DNA from: Thiothrix nivea DSM 5205
GTDB lineage: Bacteria > Pseudomonadota > Gammaproteobacteria > Thiotrichales > Thiotrichaceae
Length of the DNA stretch: 64,000 nucleotides
Direction of reading: 5' to 3'
Assembly (NCBI RefSeq): GCF_000260135.1
Contig: NZ_JH651384.1
Location: 3,890,693-3,954,692 of the forward strand
Each line of letters begins with the position of its first letter. Position 1 is the first letter of the stretch. The notes beneath the pieces were generated by a model. It was not told the origin of the DNA and ran no database searches. It worked only from the letters and a program-made list of their open reading frames with translations. This document shows positions 63,558 to 64,000 of this stretch, piece by piece. The translations under genes and the position numbers were made by a program.

Positions 63558-64000
63558 ACCGCACCCTCGGATCAACCAGCCCGTAAGTCACATCCACCAG
63601 TAGATTCATCGCAATGATCAGCGCCCCGTAAAACACCACCACGCCCATCACCAGCGTGTAATCCCGGTTCAGTGCCCCTTGCACGAAATGCCGCCCGATA
63701 CCCGGAATCCCGAATATCTGCTCGATCACCACCGAGCCGGTAATGATCGCCGCCGTCGCCGGCCCTAGCCAGGAGATCACCGGCAGTAGTGCTCCTTTCA
63801 GCACATGCCGCCGCAGGATCAGCCCCAACGGCAAACCCTTGGCGAACGCGGTGCGGATGTGCGGGCTGCCCAAGGTTTCCAGCATACTGGCACGCATCAT
63901 CCGCGCCGCGTAGGCAATCTGTGGCAATGCCAGTGCAATCACCGGCAGCACCGCTGATTTCCAGCCCTGATTCCAACCCGCTACCGGCAGCCAGTGCAGG
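63550..64000 (-). CDS. oppB: Oligopeptide ABC transporter permease (OppB/DppB type), 3' part
   Basis: About 149 C-terminal residues lie in the window and the frame stays open to its right edge. They include the permease coupling loop (RMMRASMLETLGSPHIRTAFAKGL) and the GSVVIEQIFGIPGIGRHFVQG segment typical of OppB. The gene continues beyond the window and is translationally linked to oppC. Confidence 0.92.
   Translation of the reverse strand, partial: LHWLPVAGWNQGWKSAVLPVIALALPQIAYAARMMRASMLETLGSPHIRTAFAKGLPLGLILRRHVLKGALLPVISWLGPATAAIITGSVVIEQIFGIPGIGRHFVQGALNRDYTLVMGVVVFYGALIIAMNLLVDVTYGLVDPRVRYE

Overview
This 64 kb window comes from the chromosome of a Gram-negative bacterium, most likely a gammaproteobacterium. 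The evidence is the EF-P/EpmA/EpmB modification set, LPS inner-core genes (hldE, waaA), an Mla-type lipid transporter, a SecDF-YajC operon and moderately GC-rich coding sequence. A sulfur-oxidising, nitrogen-fixing lineage such as Thiothrix would fit, but the genus is a guess. No rRNA, tRNA, CRISPR array or prophage was seen.

Layout. 0-5 kb: a helical-repeat protein, then a two-gene peptide locus. This locus encodes a 384-residue protein ending in four TTxxxxEE cores at an exact 26-residue period, followed by an ATP-grasp ligase. This is the hallmark of a plesiocin-type graspetide (ester/amide-crosslinked peptide), here with a DUF6174-like domain in place of a short leader. 5-9 kb: a patatin-like lipoprotein, a DUF2189 membrane protein and a Ca/Na antiporter whose 3' end carries an IS982-family insertion. 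9-15 kb: secF-secD-yajC-epmA-efp on the minus strand, with epmB divergent; epmB contains an in-frame palindromic element. 15-22 kb: glucan/glycogen use (glgX, glk and a phosphorylase-kinase-like GH15 protein) and a SHOCT protein.

22-31 kb: a DMT transporter and two transcription units that both appear NifA/sigma54 controlled. Each has a TGT-N10-ACA upstream site and a -24/-12 element. The first unit is a coupled operon (Fe-S protein, repeat protein, AAA+ ATPase, NifX-like protein, small ORF). The second encodes a Bfd-like and a Rieske-like [2Fe-2S] protein. Between them lie an AlbA_2 protein, a GFA protein, a membrane protein and an acetyltransferase. The window probably flanks a nif region.

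31-40 kb: envelope and redox genes (hldE, FAD oxidoreductase, BPSS1780-type membrane protein, aldo/keto reductase, waaA, cytochrome c lipoprotein, [2Fe-2S] ferredoxin). The last two are split by an ISAzo13-like element with an A8 frameshift site. Next come a GDYXXLXY protein and a DUF2157 membrane protein. 40-53 kb: a secreted-protein island with two ImpA/M60-type metalloproteases and a parallel beta-helix protein. The second protease gene is broken inside its F5/8-type C domain by an IS5-family element, and its frame restores exactly when the element and one 4-bp duplication are removed. 53-64 kb: small secreted proteins, an MCE/Mla-type lipid ABC transporter with two paralogous PqiC-like lipoproteins, a double-SLT lytic transglycosylase with one degenerate catalytic domain, an unrecognised 438-residue protein, a RelE/ParE-RHH toxin-antitoxin pair and the start of an oligopeptide ABC permease operon that runs off the window.

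The longest stretches without a gene are all under 300 bases (2249-2509, 54851-55116, 58570-58845). I see no supported feature in them beyond ordinary upstream regions.
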